The notes: a model not told the origin generated them from the sequence alone. A DNA stretch of 47,591 bases from Lampropedia hyalina DSM 16112 (GCF_900129055.1 NZ_FQUZ01000026.1:1-47591), one strand, 5' to 3'; shown: positions 33,582 to 44,430, counted from the stretch's first letter. Program-made: numbers and translations.

Positions 33582-36359
33582 TCATGCCGCATTCGTGCCA
33601 AACAAGGTTTGCCACAGCACCGGGCCGGCCTGCTGCCAGGGCTGCCCGGACTGGGGCACGATGGGTTCGTGTTCATTGAGGCGGGCGTTGTGCTGGATGC
33701 GGCGCATTTCGCGGTAGGCGTTGGCGGCTGCGTGGCCGATGCCAGCGGGCAGCAGGCCAGCGTCTTCGGCCATCTGGAGCAGGGCGATGTTGCCGGCATT
33801 GCGCACCAGTTGCGGGTATTGGCCTGACCAGGCCAGCACGAGGTACTGGGTGGCGAATTCGATGTCGATCATGCCACCGGGACTGTGTTTGACGTCGAAT
33901 TCGCCGGCCTTGACCGGGTGGGCCTGGCGCATGCGCTGGCGCATGGTGCAGATTTCCTGCGCCAGCAGGGCGTGGTCGCGGGGGGACTGGATGACGGCCT
34001 GGCGCACGGTATCGAACTCGCTGCGCAGATGCGGGTTGCCGAGTACGAAGCGGGCGCGGGTCATGGCCTGATGCTCCCACGTCCACGCGGTGTTGCTGCC
34101 GCGCTGCTGCTGGTAGTTGGCATAGGCCGCAAAGCCGGTGACGAGCAGGCCGGAGTTGCCATTGGGGCGCAGTGCAGTGTCGATTTCGTAGAGGTCGCCT
34201 TCGGCGGTCTTGGTGGTGAGCCACGAGATGAGCTTGCGCACCAGGTTGCCATAGACCACGGGCGCGTCATCGTCGTCATCGTCGAAGACGAACACGATGT
34301 CCAGATCGCTGCCGTAGCCCAGCTCCAGCCCGCCGAGTTTGCCGTAGCCGATGATGGCGAACTGGGGGGTGTCGCGGTGTTTCTTGCGCAGGTGCTGCCA
34401 GCACCAGGCGGTGGTGGTTTCCAGCACCGCATCGGCCAGCGCGCTGAGGTCGTCGGCTACCTGTTCCACGCTGATGGAGCCATTGACATCCCGCGCCAGG
34501 GTGCGGAAGACTTCGCCGTGGTGGGCACGGCGCAGCAGGTTCATGAGGCTTTCCTCGTCGGCCTCGCCGGTGCTTTGCAGCGCGGTGTGCCGCCGCTCCA
34601 GTTCCTGCTGGAAGGTGGCGCGGTCGAAGCGGTCGCTGAAGATGGAGCCGCTGGCCAGTTCGTCGATGACGGCAGGATGCCGCTGCATGTAGCGCAGTGG
34701 CCAGCGGGCCGCACCCAGCAGGTGCAGCAGGCGGTCGTGGACGATGGGGCGTTCGAGCAGCAGCGCAAAGTAGGTTTCGCGCCCCAGCATGGTTTCCAGC
34801 CAGTCGGCAAAGCGGCAGGCTCCTTCCAGCGTGGCAGTGCCCTGGGCCAGATGCTGGCCGGTGAGCAGCAGGATTTTCAGGACGCGTGCGCTGGCTTCGT
34901 CACGCAGCCCCAGAAAGCGCGGCGAGTCCTGCCATGCCCGCAGATGCTGGGCAAAGTCGGGTGGCACCTGCTCCAGCAATTGCGCCAGCGAGGTGGGCAT
35001 GGCGTGTTTGCGGCTGCATTGTCCGCCGGTGCAGCGGCGTGGCGCATTGCCGCCCAGCAGGCTGTCGAATTCCTGCGCCACCCGTTCGCGGTGCTGGTCA
35101 AGTTCGCGCAAAAAATGCGCGGTGTCACCAAAACCCAGCGTGGCGGCAATCCATTGCAGGTCGTCGTCGCGCACGGGCAGGATGTGGGTCTGCTGGTCGT
35201 CGAGGTACTGGATGCGGTGTTCCACACGGCGCAGAAACAGGTAGGCATCGGCCAGGCTGGTGGCGGTGGCTTCATCCATCAGCCCGGCGTGGGTCAGGCG
35301 GCGCAGGGCTTCGAGCGTGGGGCGGCAGCGCAGTTCGGGGAAGTGCCCGCCGCGCACCACTTGCAGCAGTTGCACGGTGAATTCAATTTCGCGGATACCG
35401 CCGCGCGAGAGCTTGACATCGTTGGCGCGCTCAGGGCGGCCCGCGCTGCGGGTGTTGGCATGGTCGCGGATTTGCCGGTGCAGATTGCGCAGGGCATCGA
35501 ACACGGCATAGTCCAGGTAGCGGCGGAAGACGAAGGGCAACACCACTTCGCGCAGTTTCTGCACGCCGGGGAAGGCGTAGCCCGACCCCGGAGCATCCGC
35601 CTCGTCCCTGTGCGGATGAACGGTGCCAGTAGAAGCCACCACCCGGCTCTTGAGCCAGGCAAAGCGTTCCCACTCGCGCCCGTGTGCGACAAAATACTCG
35701 GCCAGTGCCTGCAAGGAAACGGCAGGCGGGCCGGAATTGCCGTGCGGGCGCAGGGCCAGGTCCATGCGGAAAACGAAGCCGTGTTCGGTGGTGTCGCCGA
35801 TCAGCGTCTGGATGCGCCGCACCAGCAGGCCGAAGTATTCGTGGTTGGAGATGCGCCCGCGCCCCTGGGCGTTGCCGCTGGTTTCGCCATCTTTTTCATA
35901 GACGTAGATCAGGTCGATGTCGCTGGAGACGTTCAGCTCCCGCGCCCCGAGCTTGCCCATGCCGATGACCCACAGGGCCACGGGCTGGCCGTGTGCATCC
36001 TGTGCCCGTCCGTGCCGCTCCAGCAGACTGGCTTGGGCCTCTTGGCAGGCGGCATCGAGTGCCAGTTCGGCCAGCACGGTCATGGGGCCGGTGATGTCGC
36101 GCAGGCTGGCCTGGCCTTCGGTGTCCAGCTCCACCAGCCGGTGCAGCACCAGTTGGCGCAGAATGCGCAGGGCCGCGCCCAGCTCGTACTGAGGGCGCAA
36201 CTGCGCCAGCGTGGCGGCCATGCGGCTGCGGTCGGGCACACCTGCTGGCAGCAAATGCAGCTCTGCCGCATAACGCCGCGCCAGCCGCTGGAAGAAACGC
36301 GAATAGGCCGCCGTGGCTGGCACGACCGCAGAAGAAAGCACAACGGAACTGGAAGGCAT
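33582..36359 (-). CDS. glnE: Bifunctional glutamine synthetase adenylyltransferase / adenylyl-removing enzyme
   Basis: 925 residues from the ATG at 36359, which has GGAG at fitting distance; the frame extends upstream to a GTG. It has two nucleotidyltransferase domains. The N-terminal deadenylylase has GMGKLGARELNVSSDIDLIY, and the C-terminal adenylylase has GYGKLGGLELGYGSDLDIVF. The helical regulatory region lies between them. It adds AMP to glutamine synthetase, or removes it, in response to PII and PII-UMP (see glnB at 17425) and glutamine. Its 197-bp divergent spacer with the yhdP-type gene should hold promoters for both. Confidence 0.96.
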   Translation of the reverse strand: MPSSSVVLSSAVVPATAAYSRFFQRLARRYAAELHLLPAGVPDRSRMAATLAQLRPQYELGAALRILRQLVLHRLVELDTEGQASLRDITGPMTVLAELALDAACQEAQASLLERHGRAQDAHGQPVALWVIGMGKLGARELNVSSDIDLIYVYEKDGETSGNAQGRGRISNHEYFGLLVRRIQTLIGDTTEHGFVFRMDLALRPHGNSGPPAVSLQALAEYFVAHGREWERFAWLKSRVVASTGTVHPHRDEADAPGSGYAFPGVQKLREVVLPFVFRRYLDYAVFDALRNLHRQIRDHANTRSAGRPERANDVKLSRGGIREIEFTVQLLQVVRGGHFPELRCRPTLEALRRLTHAGLMDEATATSLADAYLFLRRVEHRIQYLDDQQTHILPVRDDDLQWIAATLGFGDTAHFLRELDQHRERVAQEFDSLLGGNAPRRCTGGQCSRKHAMPTSLAQLLEQVPPDFAQHLRAWQDSPRFLGLRDEASARVLKILLLTGQHLAQGTATLEGACRFADWLETMLGRETYFALLLERPIVHDRLLHLLGAARWPLRYMQRHPAVIDELASGSIFSDRFDRATFQQELERRHTALQSTGEADEESLMNLLRRAHHGEVFRTLARDVNGSISVEQVADDLSALADAVLETTTAWCWQHLRKKHRDTPQFAIIGYGKLGGLELGYGSDLDIVFVFDDDDDDAPVVYGNLVRKLISWLTTKTAEGDLYEIDTALRPNGNSGLLVTGFAAYANYQQQRGSNTAWTWEHQAMTRARFVLGNPHLRSEFDTVRQAVIQSPRDHALLAQEICTMRQRMRQAHPVKAGEFDVKHSPGGMIDIEFATQYLVLAWSGQYPQLVRNAGNIALLQMAEDAGLLPAGIGHAAANAYREMRRIQHNARLNEHEPIVPQSGQPWQQAGPVLWQTLFGTNAA

Positions 36360-36556
36360 GGCGGGAACTCCGACGAACTCAATATGCGCCAAGTGTACTG
36401 CGCAGAAGGTTCTCGCGTAAAAGGCCACTACAGTCCCTGTGCCCGGCAGAGGTTGCCTTGAGGAAACGCTCGTTCCCTTGAGCGACGGAAGGCGTGCCGG
36501 ATAATGCAGGCCGCCCGTTCACCTCACCACCCGCTCCGATTCATCCCCCCTCCCGC

Positions 36557-39500
36557 ATGTCTGCTTCTGCCTCTTTCATTCCCCGGTGGCAACGTGTGGC
36601 GCGCCGCCTGGTGCGCTGGGCCTTGCTGCTGCTGCTGGTGTTCTGGCTGCTGGTGCTGGCGACACTGGCCCTGCTGCACGGCTGGGTGATGCCGCGCCTG
36701 TCGCAATGGAAACCGCAAATCGAGGCCCAGGCCAGCCGCTGGCTGGGTGGCCCATTGCAGATCGGGCAGATCGAAAGCCGCCCCAATGGGCTGATTCCCG
36801 CTGTAACGGTGCGCCATGTCTCGCTGCGCAATGCCTCCGGTACAGAGGTGCTGGCGATTCCTGAAGTGGTGGCCGCCGTTTCGCCGCGTTCGCTCTGGCG
36901 CAAGGGCTTCGAGCAACTGGTGTTCCAATCGCCCACCATTCATGTGCAGCATGGCAGCGACGGCCAATGGCAAGTGGCGGGGCAAACGCTTGGCACTGGC
37001 CCGAATACCCCCGCCGATGCAGCCGCTGCGCCCGCCATGCAGCGCGCCAGCCCGGTGCTGGAATGGCTGCTGACCCAGCCCGAACTGCTGGTGCAGGATG
37101 CCCAAATCTGGCTGACCGATGCCAGCACGCCCACCACCTCGCTGAAGCTGCAAGAAGTGCAACTGCTGCTGCGCCACCATCTGCGCAGTCACGAGATTGC
37201 ACTGAAGCTGCGCCCCGACCTGCCCGGCGTGCCCGCACTGGAATGGCGTGCCCAGTTGCGCCGCCCGCTGGTCTCCACCGGCACAACCTGGTGGCCACGC
37301 TGGAGCGGCCAGAGCTGGATGCAATGGCAGGGCGTGAATCTGGCCACGCTGGCCTCTGTGCACCACCTGCCACTGCTGGCGCAGTGGCGCGAGCATCTGC
37401 CCCAACAGGGTGCATGGCTGGAGCCGCTGCAAGGGCAGGCCAGCGTGCGCGCCTGGCTGCAATGGCAGCAAGGGCAGGTGCAGCAAGCCAGTCTGGATGT
37501 CGCCCTGCAACAGGCACGAGTGCATCTGCCCGGTGCGGCACGCGCGCTGGCCGTGGAACACTTCTCCACCCGTGTGGAGGCCGAACGCCTGCCGCGCGGC
37601 TGGTCGCTGCAAACCCGCGATCTGGACTTGCACACCACGGGTGGCCTGCGCTGGAACCAAGGCAATCTGACCTTGCACCACGAACGCGCCACCGCCCGCC
37701 AGAATGGCCAGACGCGCGTGCAGGCCAGCCATGCCGATCTGGCAGCCGTGGCGCGGTTGCTGGAGTTCGTCCCCTGGCCCTGGCTGGCGCAAGACACCGC
37801 GCAAACCGCCCAGGAGACGACCGCAGCCTCGCCACACTGGGCGCAGACCCTGCCCGCACAACTGGCGCGCTGGCAACCCGCTGGCATGCTGGACGAACTG
37901 GTGCTGGACTGGCAGACCGCCCCCCCTTCCACCACCGCCACCCAGCCGCCGCAGTACCGCGTGCAGGCTCGCGTGCAGCAATTGCGGCTGGGCGTGGCCG
38001 CCGACGGCTCGGCCCTGCCCCAGGCCCCAGCCGGGCTGCACGGACTGTCGGGCGAAGTCACCCTCACCCAGGATGGCGGCGAGGCGCGCGTCCAAGTTGA
38101 GAACGGCGATCTGCACCTGCCGCAAGTCTTCAGCCACCGCATTCCCGTCACCCGGCTCTCTGCCGACCTGCACTGGCAACGCAGTGCCAACGGCCAGATG
38201 CGGCTGGAAGTGCGCGAGAGCCAATGGGCCAATCCCCATGCCCAGGGGCAGGCCAGTGCCGTCTGGAGCAACTACACAGATGCGCAGATGCAGGCGCACG
38301 CCCGCCAACGCCCCGGCCAGCCGGCCTCGCGCCTGCCGGGTGTACTGACACTCCACGGCCAGCTCCAGAACGTCGATGCCGCCCAGGTACACCGCTACCT
38401 GCCGCTGAGCATTCCCGCCGACACGCGCCGTTATGTACAGGAAGCCGTGCTGCAAGGCCGCGCCCCACGCGTGGACTTCACCGTGCGCGGCGATCTGCGG
38501 CGGTTCCCGTTCGACCCCCATCCTGCGACGGCTTCCGCCCGCACTGCCGCGCCCGCCGAACAATTCCGCATTGCCGCGCAACTGCAAGACGTTGAATACC
38601 GCTATGTACCGCATTACCTGCTGCGCCCGAATCAACAGGCCGTGCGCCCGTGGCCCGATCTGGCCGGACTGCGCGGCGAACTGGTATTCGAGGGCAACCG
38701 GATGCAGTTGCAGGTACAGCAAGGCCAGTTGAAGCAGGACAGGGCCGTGCGCATCCACCGCGCCAGTGCGCGCATTGCCGACCTGCGCAAGGCCGTGGTG
38801 GAAGTCGATGTACAAGCCAGCGGCCCGCTGCAACAGCAGTTCGATGCCGTGCGCGACACCCCGGTGGCAGGCTACACCCACCACCTGCTGGACGACATGC
38901 AGGCCACGGGCGAAGCCGCACTGCATCTGCAACTGGGTATCGGGCTGTCCAGGGGGGACGAACACCGTGTGCAGGGCACCGTCGAGTTTCAGGGCAACCG
39001 CCTGGACTGGTGGCCACAGATTCCGGCCCTGCAAGACCTGCGCGGCAACCTGCACTTCAGCGAAAAAGACTTTCGCTTCGAGCAACTCCGCGCCCAGGCC
39101 CTGGGCGGCAGCGTGCAACTGGATGGACACATGCGGCCCTTCGTCTCCGGCCAGCCCGTGCAAACCCGGATTCAGGCACAGGGCACGCTGAATGCCGAAG
39201 GACTGCGCCGCCACTGGCCGCAAGCCGCCAGCCCGTGGCTGAACGCCCTGCAAGGCCAGACCGACTACCGCGTCACCGTGCAGACGCGCGGCGAAGCCGT
39301 GCAACTGGACATCGACAGCAGCCTGCAAGGCATCCAAAGCGACCTGCCCGCACCGCTGGACAAACCCGCCGACCGCCCCATGCCACTGCGCATCCACACC
39401 GACTCGGCCACTCAGGGTCTGCGTATCCGTCTGGGTGACACCTTGCGGGCCGATCTGGCGCAGAACAACGGCACGATCTGGATTGGCCAGCCCCCACCCA

Positions 39501-40810
39501 GACCAGAGGCCGACCGCTCCGGCATTCGCGCCGTGGTGCGCCTGCCGGAACTCGATGTTCACGCCTGGCAGAACCTGCTCGCATCAGCCGACGGCCAGAG
39601 CGCGGCGGCTTCCGGCAGCGTGGCAGACACCTCTGCCAGCACACGCTACCTGCCGGGGCAATCGGACTGGCAGATCGACCGCCTGCACTGGCAGGGGCGC
39701 ACCCTGCACCAGTTCCAGATGCAGCTCAGCCACGCCACGGCACAACGCCCGCACTGGAGTGCCCGCGTGCAATCGCAGGAACTGGTGGGCGACCTGGATT
39801 ACCGTCTGCCCCGTCGCCAGCCACAAGGCGATGCCGGACAGATCACGGCCCGCCTGGACTATCTGGAACTGCCCGAATCCGCCACGACAGCCGCCACTGC
39901 GTCTCCGGCCCCATCCGCCAGCCATCCGGCCCTGCAACAGTTGCCCGCGCTGGACGTACAGATCGACCGCCTGCTGTTCGCCCGCCGCGACTGGGGGCGC
40001 GTGGAACTGCAAGCCACCAACCGCCCCCCATCCGCCGGACAAGGCCACGAATGGCGCGTCAGCCACCTCGCCATCCAGACCCCCGAAGCCGAACTCACCG
40101 CCCAGGGCAACTGGAAGCAAATCGTGCCGCTGGGCAACGCCCCCCCTTCCCTGCTGGGCGATGGCAAGCGCACCGCGCTGCAATTCCAGTTGAAGGTGCA
40201 CAACGCCGCGCGACTGCTGGCCCGGCTGGGTATGCCTGGCGTGCTGCAAGGCGGACAAGGCACACTGCAAGGCCACCTCGGCTGGCTGGGGTCGCCTGCG
40301 CGGCTGGACTACCCCAGCCTGGACGGCGCATTTCAGCTTCGTGTGGAACAGGGACAGTTCCTGCCGGTGGATGCAGGCATGGCCCGGCTGCTGGGCGTGC
40401 TGAACCTGCAAGCCCTGCCGCGCCGCCTGTCGCTGGACTTCCGCGACATCTTCAGCGACGGCTTCGCGTTCGACTTCGTGCAGGGCGACTTCCAGCTCTC
40501 ACAGGGCATCATCCGCAGCAACAACCTTCAGATGAAAGGCGTGAATGCCGCCGTCATCATGGAAGGCGAAGCCGACATCCTGCGCGAAACGCAAGACCTG
40601 CACGTCGTCGTCGTGCCGGAAATCAACGCCCTGACCGCCTCGCTGGTGGCCACCGCCATCAACCCTGCCATAGGCGCAGGCAGCTTCGTGGCACAACTGC
40701 TGCTCAGCCGCCCGCTGGCCAGCGCGGCCACTCGAGAATTCCGCCTGCACGGCTCCTGGAAAGAACCCCAGTTCGAGCGGGTGCAGGCAGGTACGCGCAC
40801 CGGGAACTGA
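36557..40810 (+). CDS. yhdP: YhdP family AsmA-like envelope protein
   Basis: 1417 residues from the ATG at 36557; a GTG at 36494 is in frame but has its ribosome site too close. One N-terminal membrane helix (ALLLLLVFWLLVLATLALL) is followed by a very long beta-rich periplasmic region and a C-terminal AsmA-type block (DIFSDGFAFDFVQGDF, ADILRETQDLHVVVVPE). YhdP, TamB and YdbH form bridge-like proteins that move phospholipids from inner to outer membrane. It lies next to glnE, as I recall from other Burkholderiales. It is longer than E. coli YhdP (1266 residues). Confidence 0.9.
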   Translation: MSASASFIPRWQRVARRLVRWALLLLLVFWLLVLATLALLHGWVMPRLSQWKPQIEAQASRWLGGPLQIGQIESRPNGLIPAVTVRHVSLRNASGTEVLAIPEVVAAVSPRSLWRKGFEQLVFQSPTIHVQHGSDGQWQVAGQTLGTGPNTPADAAAAPAMQRASPVLEWLLTQPELLVQDAQIWLTDASTPTTSLKLQEVQLLLRHHLRSHEIALKLRPDLPGVPALEWRAQLRRPLVSTGTTWWPRWSGQSWMQWQGVNLATLASVHHLPLLAQWREHLPQQGAWLEPLQGQASVRAWLQWQQGQVQQASLDVALQQARVHLPGAARALAVEHFSTRVEAERLPRGWSLQTRDLDLHTTGGLRWNQGNLTLHHERATARQNGQTRVQASHADLAAVARLLEFVPWPWLAQDTAQTAQETTAASPHWAQTLPAQLARWQPAGMLDELVLDWQTAPPSTTATQPPQYRVQARVQQLRLGVAADGSALPQAPAGLHGLSGEVTLTQDGGEARVQVENGDLHLPQVFSHRIPVTRLSADLHWQRSANGQMRLEVRESQWANPHAQGQASAVWSNYTDAQMQAHARQRPGQPASRLPGVLTLHGQLQNVDAAQVHRYLPLSIPADTRRYVQEAVLQGRAPRVDFTVRGDLRRFPFDPHPATASARTAAPAEQFRIAAQLQDVEYRYVPHYLLRPNQQAVRPWPDLAGLRGELVFEGNRMQLQVQQGQLKQDRAVRIHRASARIADLRKAVVEVDVQASGPLQQQFDAVRDTPVAGYTHHLLDDMQATGEAALHLQLGIGLSRGDEHRVQGTVEFQGNRLDWWPQIPALQDLRGNLHFSEKDFRFEQLRAQALGGSVQLDGHMRPFVSGQPVQTRIQAQGTLNAEGLRRHWPQAASPWLNALQGQTDYRVTVQTRGEAVQLDIDSSLQGIQSDLPAPLDKPADRPMPLRIHTDSATQGLRIRLGDTLRADLAQNNGTIWIGQPPPRPEADRSGIRAVVRLPELDVHAWQNLLASADGQSAAASGSVADTSASTRYLPGQSDWQIDRLHWQGRTLHQFQMQLSHATAQRPHWSARVQSQELVGDLDYRLPRRQPQGDAGQITARLDYLELPESATTAATASPAPSASHPALQQLPALDVQIDRLLFARRDWGRVELQATNRPPSAGQGHEWRVSHLAIQTPEAELTAQGNWKQIVPLGNAPPSLLGDGKRTALQFQLKVHNAARLLARLGMPGVLQGGQGTLQGHLGWLGSPARLDYPSLDGAFQLRVEQGQFLPVDAGMARLLGVLNLQALPRRLSLDFRDIFSDGFAFDFVQGDFQLSQGIIRSNNLQMKGVNAAVIMEGEADILRETQDLHVVVVPEINALTASLVATAINPAIGAGSFVAQLLLSRPLASAATREFRLHGSWKEPQFERVQAGTRTGN

Positions 40811-40839
40811 AATGGCGTGCTGGTGAAGCCCACCCACAG

Positions 40840-40858
40840 CGTCATGCCGAGCATGACG
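40840..40858. terminator. Hairpin between convergent genes
   Basis: A perfect 8-bp stem (CGTCATGC/GCATGACG) with a 3-nt loop sits 29 bp past the yhdP stop and 32 bp from the receptor stop. There is no T-run, so it may be a degenerate REP unit that slows RNA polymerase or protects 3' ends rather than a classical terminator. Confidence 0.4.
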
Positions 40859-40890
40859 GAGTTATGGGGTTTGTGTTGGGCAAAGCCAGA

Positions 40891-43208
40891 TCAGAACTTC
40901 ACTTCCAGACTGGTGCCGAAGCTGCGGCCTGGGCGGGTCTGGCGTTGGATGTCTGCGGTGGCGTTGGCGGCCAGCGAGCGCACCGAGGCGTAGTCCCAGT
41001 ACTTGCGGTCGCTCAGGTTGTAGATGCCGACATTCCAGGTGACGTTGCGGTTCAGGTTCCAGTAAGCAGTCCAATCCAGCACCGTGGCGGAAGGCACGGC
41101 GAAGTATTCGGTGGTGCTGGCACTGGCGGCATCGCTGGCCTGTTTGCTGCGGGTGTGGCTGGCGTGCAATGCCGTGCCGAAACGCCTGGACGGGTCATCG
41201 TAGGCCAGCCCCGCCACCACCTTGGCCGGCAGTACCGATGGCAACCAGCCGCGATTGCCGGTGCGGGTGTTCTGTGCACTGCCCTGCGACCAGCCACCGG
41301 CCAGATTCACACTCAGACCCCGCGCCGACGGTGCCCAGACCCCCAGATCGAAACGGCTGGAGAGTTCGGTTCCCCAGATTTCCGCCTTGCCAATGTTGTG
41401 GGCACGGTACACGAACAGCCCGAATTGCGGTAGATTGGGGTCGCGCCCGATGTTTTCATATTCGATGAAGTTCTTGTAGCGACTGTAGAACGCAGAGGCA
41501 TTCAGGGTGATGCCCTTGGCAGCCTGGCCGCGCACGCCCAGCTCCAGGGTCTGGCTGGTTTCCTTGTCCAGATCAGGATTGCCCAGCACGGCATAGCCCG
41601 TACCCGGATTTTCAAAAGAACCGGTCAGCTCGGTGATGCTGGGTCGGCGCACCCCTCGGCTGTAATGGGCATAGGCATCGAATTGGGGAGCCAGTTCCAG
41701 ACTGACGTTCAGGCTGGGCAGCAAGGCGGTATCGGAACTCTTGCGCACTTCGCCCGCCGAAGCACCGGAACCCTGCGCATAGCGGGCCTGATCGGTGGGT
41801 TTGACACGCTGGTGCTGCACGGTCAGCCCCGGTGTGACCTTGACACGCCGCCCCCCCAGACTCAGGGCAATCTCATCGCGGACATACAGGCTCAGCCGCG
41901 CGTCCTTGGCGGCACTGGCGCGATCCTTGATGGTTTGGGAGACGAAGACTCCTGACAGGTCGGTGCGTGTTTCTTCCCAGGGACGCTGGCTGTCGATCTG
42001 GGTGTAGGACAGGCCATAGTACAGAGTGTGTGCCCCAAGGGACTTGCTGGCATCGGCACTCGCGCCCCAGGTGTCGTATTCACTGTTGGTATAGAGGTGG
42101 CGGGCATAGCTGGCACCGGCACGGGGAATGACTTCGGGCACGAAGGTGATGTTTTTGGCTTCGGCACTCTGGTAATAGATGCGGCTTTCGAGGCTGTCGA
42201 ACACGGCCAGCTCCTGCGCCGGAGTGTAGCGGTGTTCCAGGCTGATGCGGCTGCGGCGGTCGGTGACATCCTGCCGGGGGCCTGCGGCATCGAGGCCGTG
42301 ACCTCGCTGGCATTGGTGTATTGCGTGCCCCGGTCGAAGTGCTCCACGCTCAGCCCCAGGCGGTTGCCGGTGTGCGCACCCCAGACGAACTTGGTCAGCA
42401 GCGCATTGCTGTCCCAGTCTTGCGGGTTGGGGGAAATATCGCCTTCGGATTTCGCCTGTTCGCCATCGCGGCGCACATAAATGCCCAGGGCCTGCACCGC
42501 GCCGATCTGTGTTGCGCCGGTCAGGGTATGGGCGCGGCTTTTGTTCGCCGACTGGTAGCCGAATTTGTAGCCCAGGTGCGACTGCTTGCCATCGCGCAGA
42601 AAGTCTTCCGGGGACTTGGTGGTGAAGCTGACCCGCCCGCCCAGGTTCGGACTGCCAGCGCGCCCCGCCGCCGTCGCACCGGAGGCGATCTCGACCTGCT
42701 GGAACAGATCGGTCTCCAGCGTATCGCGGCCGGTGGAGAAGCTGCTGGTGCTCATGCCATCGGGCTTGATTTCGGCAGGCGGCAACTCGATGCCATCCAC
42801 CTCCAGAGCCACCCGGTTGCCTTCCAGGCCCCGCACGTTGTAGCCGGGCGTGCCCGCACCGTCCCACAGGTTGCCGGTGCCACTGGCAGTCTCGGGTGCG
42901 GACACCAGCGGCTGATAGCGCACCACATCGGCCATGCTGGCCGCGCCCTGTTTTTGCAGGTCTTCGGCTGTGATGGTGGTGGTATGCCCCTGGTTTTTTG
43001 CTTCCTCGGCGGAAGCCGTGACCTGCACTTCCGGCAGCGCGGTGGCAGAGACGGTTGAAGGAGCCGCTGCCGTTTGTGCCCTGGCTGCCAGCGGCAGCAG
43101 CGCACCTCCCAGCAGACCGGCACATGCCAGCGCGAAGGCCGTACCCGAGAGACGGAACGAGGGAGGCAGGGCAGACGTGTGCCGCCCCGATGCAAAGGAC
43201 TCAACCAT
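40891..43208 (-). pseudogene. TonB-dependent outer-membrane receptor (heme/siderophore type), frameshifted
   Basis: The N-terminal half reads from the ATG at 43208 in one frame. It has a signal peptide ending at about ARAQ, then a plug domain (LPEVQVTASA, GYNVRGLEGNRVALEVDGIELP). The beta-barrel, with NPDLDKETSQTLELG and C-terminal SLEVKF, is in another frame from about 42278 down to 40891. The two join smoothly (SMPQAPGR then QDVTDRRSR) if one base is added in the C2G5 run at 42274-42280 (plus strand). Repaired, it would be about 770 residues. The plug resembles hemoglobin/heme receptors of the HemR type, but the ligand is unsure. It may be a real frameshift, phase variation or a sequencing error. 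Confidence 0.85.
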
Positions 43209-43388
43209 ACAGATTCACTTTCACAGCTTGGGTGATGAAACGGGAATATTGGCTGGCTGAGTCGTCCGCAGCATCAAGGCAGGCTCCTGCACACCCGCAC
43301 GGCCATCACCGCATCCAACGATGCGGCAACCGGTGCGGGGAGACAGGGAGATACCGAGGCGGGCACTGTGGCTGGCTGGAAGGCGCGA

Positions 43389-43408
43389 TTGTAGAATTTA
43401 TTCGCATT
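43389..43408 (-). promoter_or_regulatory. Candidate Fur-box-like operator upstream of the TonB receptor
   Basis: On the minus strand, AAATGCGAATAAATTCTACA is an imperfect palindrome resembling the betaproteobacterial Fur consensus (AATGCGAATNATTCTCATT type). It lies between the corA stop and the receptor start, 180 bp before the ATG, in a locally AT-rich patch. The match is partial and made by eye. Confidence 0.35.
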
Positions 43409-43446
43409 TACCCGCCGAAGAAAGCACGATGCAGGCTCTGCCTGCG

Positions 43447-44430
43447 CTATTTGAGCCAGCCCTTGCGGCGGAAATACCACATCGGAATGACGGCACTGGC
43501 CACCATCAGGGCCAGCACATACGGGTAGCCCAGCTTCCATTCCAGCTCGGGCATGTAGGTGAAGTTCATGCCGTAGATGCTGGCAATCAGCGTCGGCGGC
43601 AACAGGCAGACGCTGGCCACCGAGAATATCTTGATGATCTTGTTCTGGTTGATGTTGATGAAACCCACCGTCGCATCCATCAGGAAGTTGATCTTGTCGA
43701 ACAGGAAGGCGGTGTGGCTGTCCAGCGACTCGATGTCGCGCAGAATCTGGCGGGCGGTCTCGAACTGCTCGGCATTGAGCATCTTGCTGCGCATCATGAA
43801 GCTGACGGCACGGCGCGTGTCCATGACGTTGCGGCGAATGCGGCCGTTCAGGTCTTCGTGCCGGGCAATGCTGCCCAGCACGTCGCTGGCTTCGGTGTCG
43901 GTGACTTCGCCCGACAGAATGCGCTCACTGGAAGCGTCCAGCTCGTCGTAGATGGTCTCCAGCGTGTCGGCAGAGTATTCGGCATCCGCATCGAACAGGT
44001 TCAGCAGCACTTCCTTGGCATCGCTGATGAGTCCGGGGGTGCGACGCGCGCGCAGGCGCAGCAGCCGGAACACCGGCACTTCTTCCTCGCGGATGGAAAA
44101 CAGCACGTTGTAGCTGCGCAGGTTGGCGTTGCTCTGGTTCAGGATGAAAGCCACCCGCGCCGAGTGCGGCTCGTCATCGTCGATCAGAAAGTCGCTGCGA
44201 ATGTGCAGCTCGCCATTGTCTTCTTCATAGAAGCGGGCGGATTCCTCGATGTCGTCATCGACGGCATCGTCGGGAATCAGCAGCCCGTAGTGCTGCTTGA
44301 GCCAGAATTTCTCCTCTGGCGTGGGGGACTCCATGTCCACCCAGATGGGTTGCAACTGGGTCAGATCGTAGAGGGATTCGACTTCTTCCTGCACAAGCCG
44401 ACCATTGGCCAAGGTAAAGACGTTGAGCAT
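43447..44430 (-). CDS. corA: CorA family magnesium/divalent cation transporter
   Basis: 327 residues. The cytosolic N-terminal funnel domain is acidic (DDDIEESARFYEED, SDFLIDDDEP). Two C-terminal membrane helices flank the selectivity motif YGMNF (Y286-N289) in IASIYGMNFTYMPE, and the tail is basic (RRKGWLK). It forms a pentameric channel for Mg2+ (or Co2+/Ni2+) in the inner membrane. The ATG at 44430 fits family length. It lies upstream of the TonB receptor on the same strand but is separated by a 238-bp region with its own operator candidate. Confidence 0.95.
   Translation of the reverse strand: MLNVFTLANGRLVQEEVESLYDLTQLQPIWVDMESPTPEEKFWLKQHYGLLIPDDAVDDDIEESARFYEEDNGELHIRSDFLIDDDEPHSARVAFILNQSNANLRSYNVLFSIREEEVPVFRLLRLRARRTPGLISDAKEVLLNLFDADAEYSADTLETIYDELDASSERILSGEVTDTEASDVLGSIARHEDLNGRIRRNVMDTRRAVSFMMRSKMLNAEQFETARQILRDIESLDSHTAFLFDKINFLMDATVGFININQNKIIKIFSVASVCLLPPTLIASIYGMNFTYMPELEWKLGYPYVLALMVASAVIPMWYFRRKGWLK

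Noticed and set aside
36524-39562. 1012-residue open frame antisense to the yhdP-type gene
   Set aside because: No recognisable family and a composition typical of antisense frames; the plus-strand gene has clear start, membrane helix and C-terminal signature.
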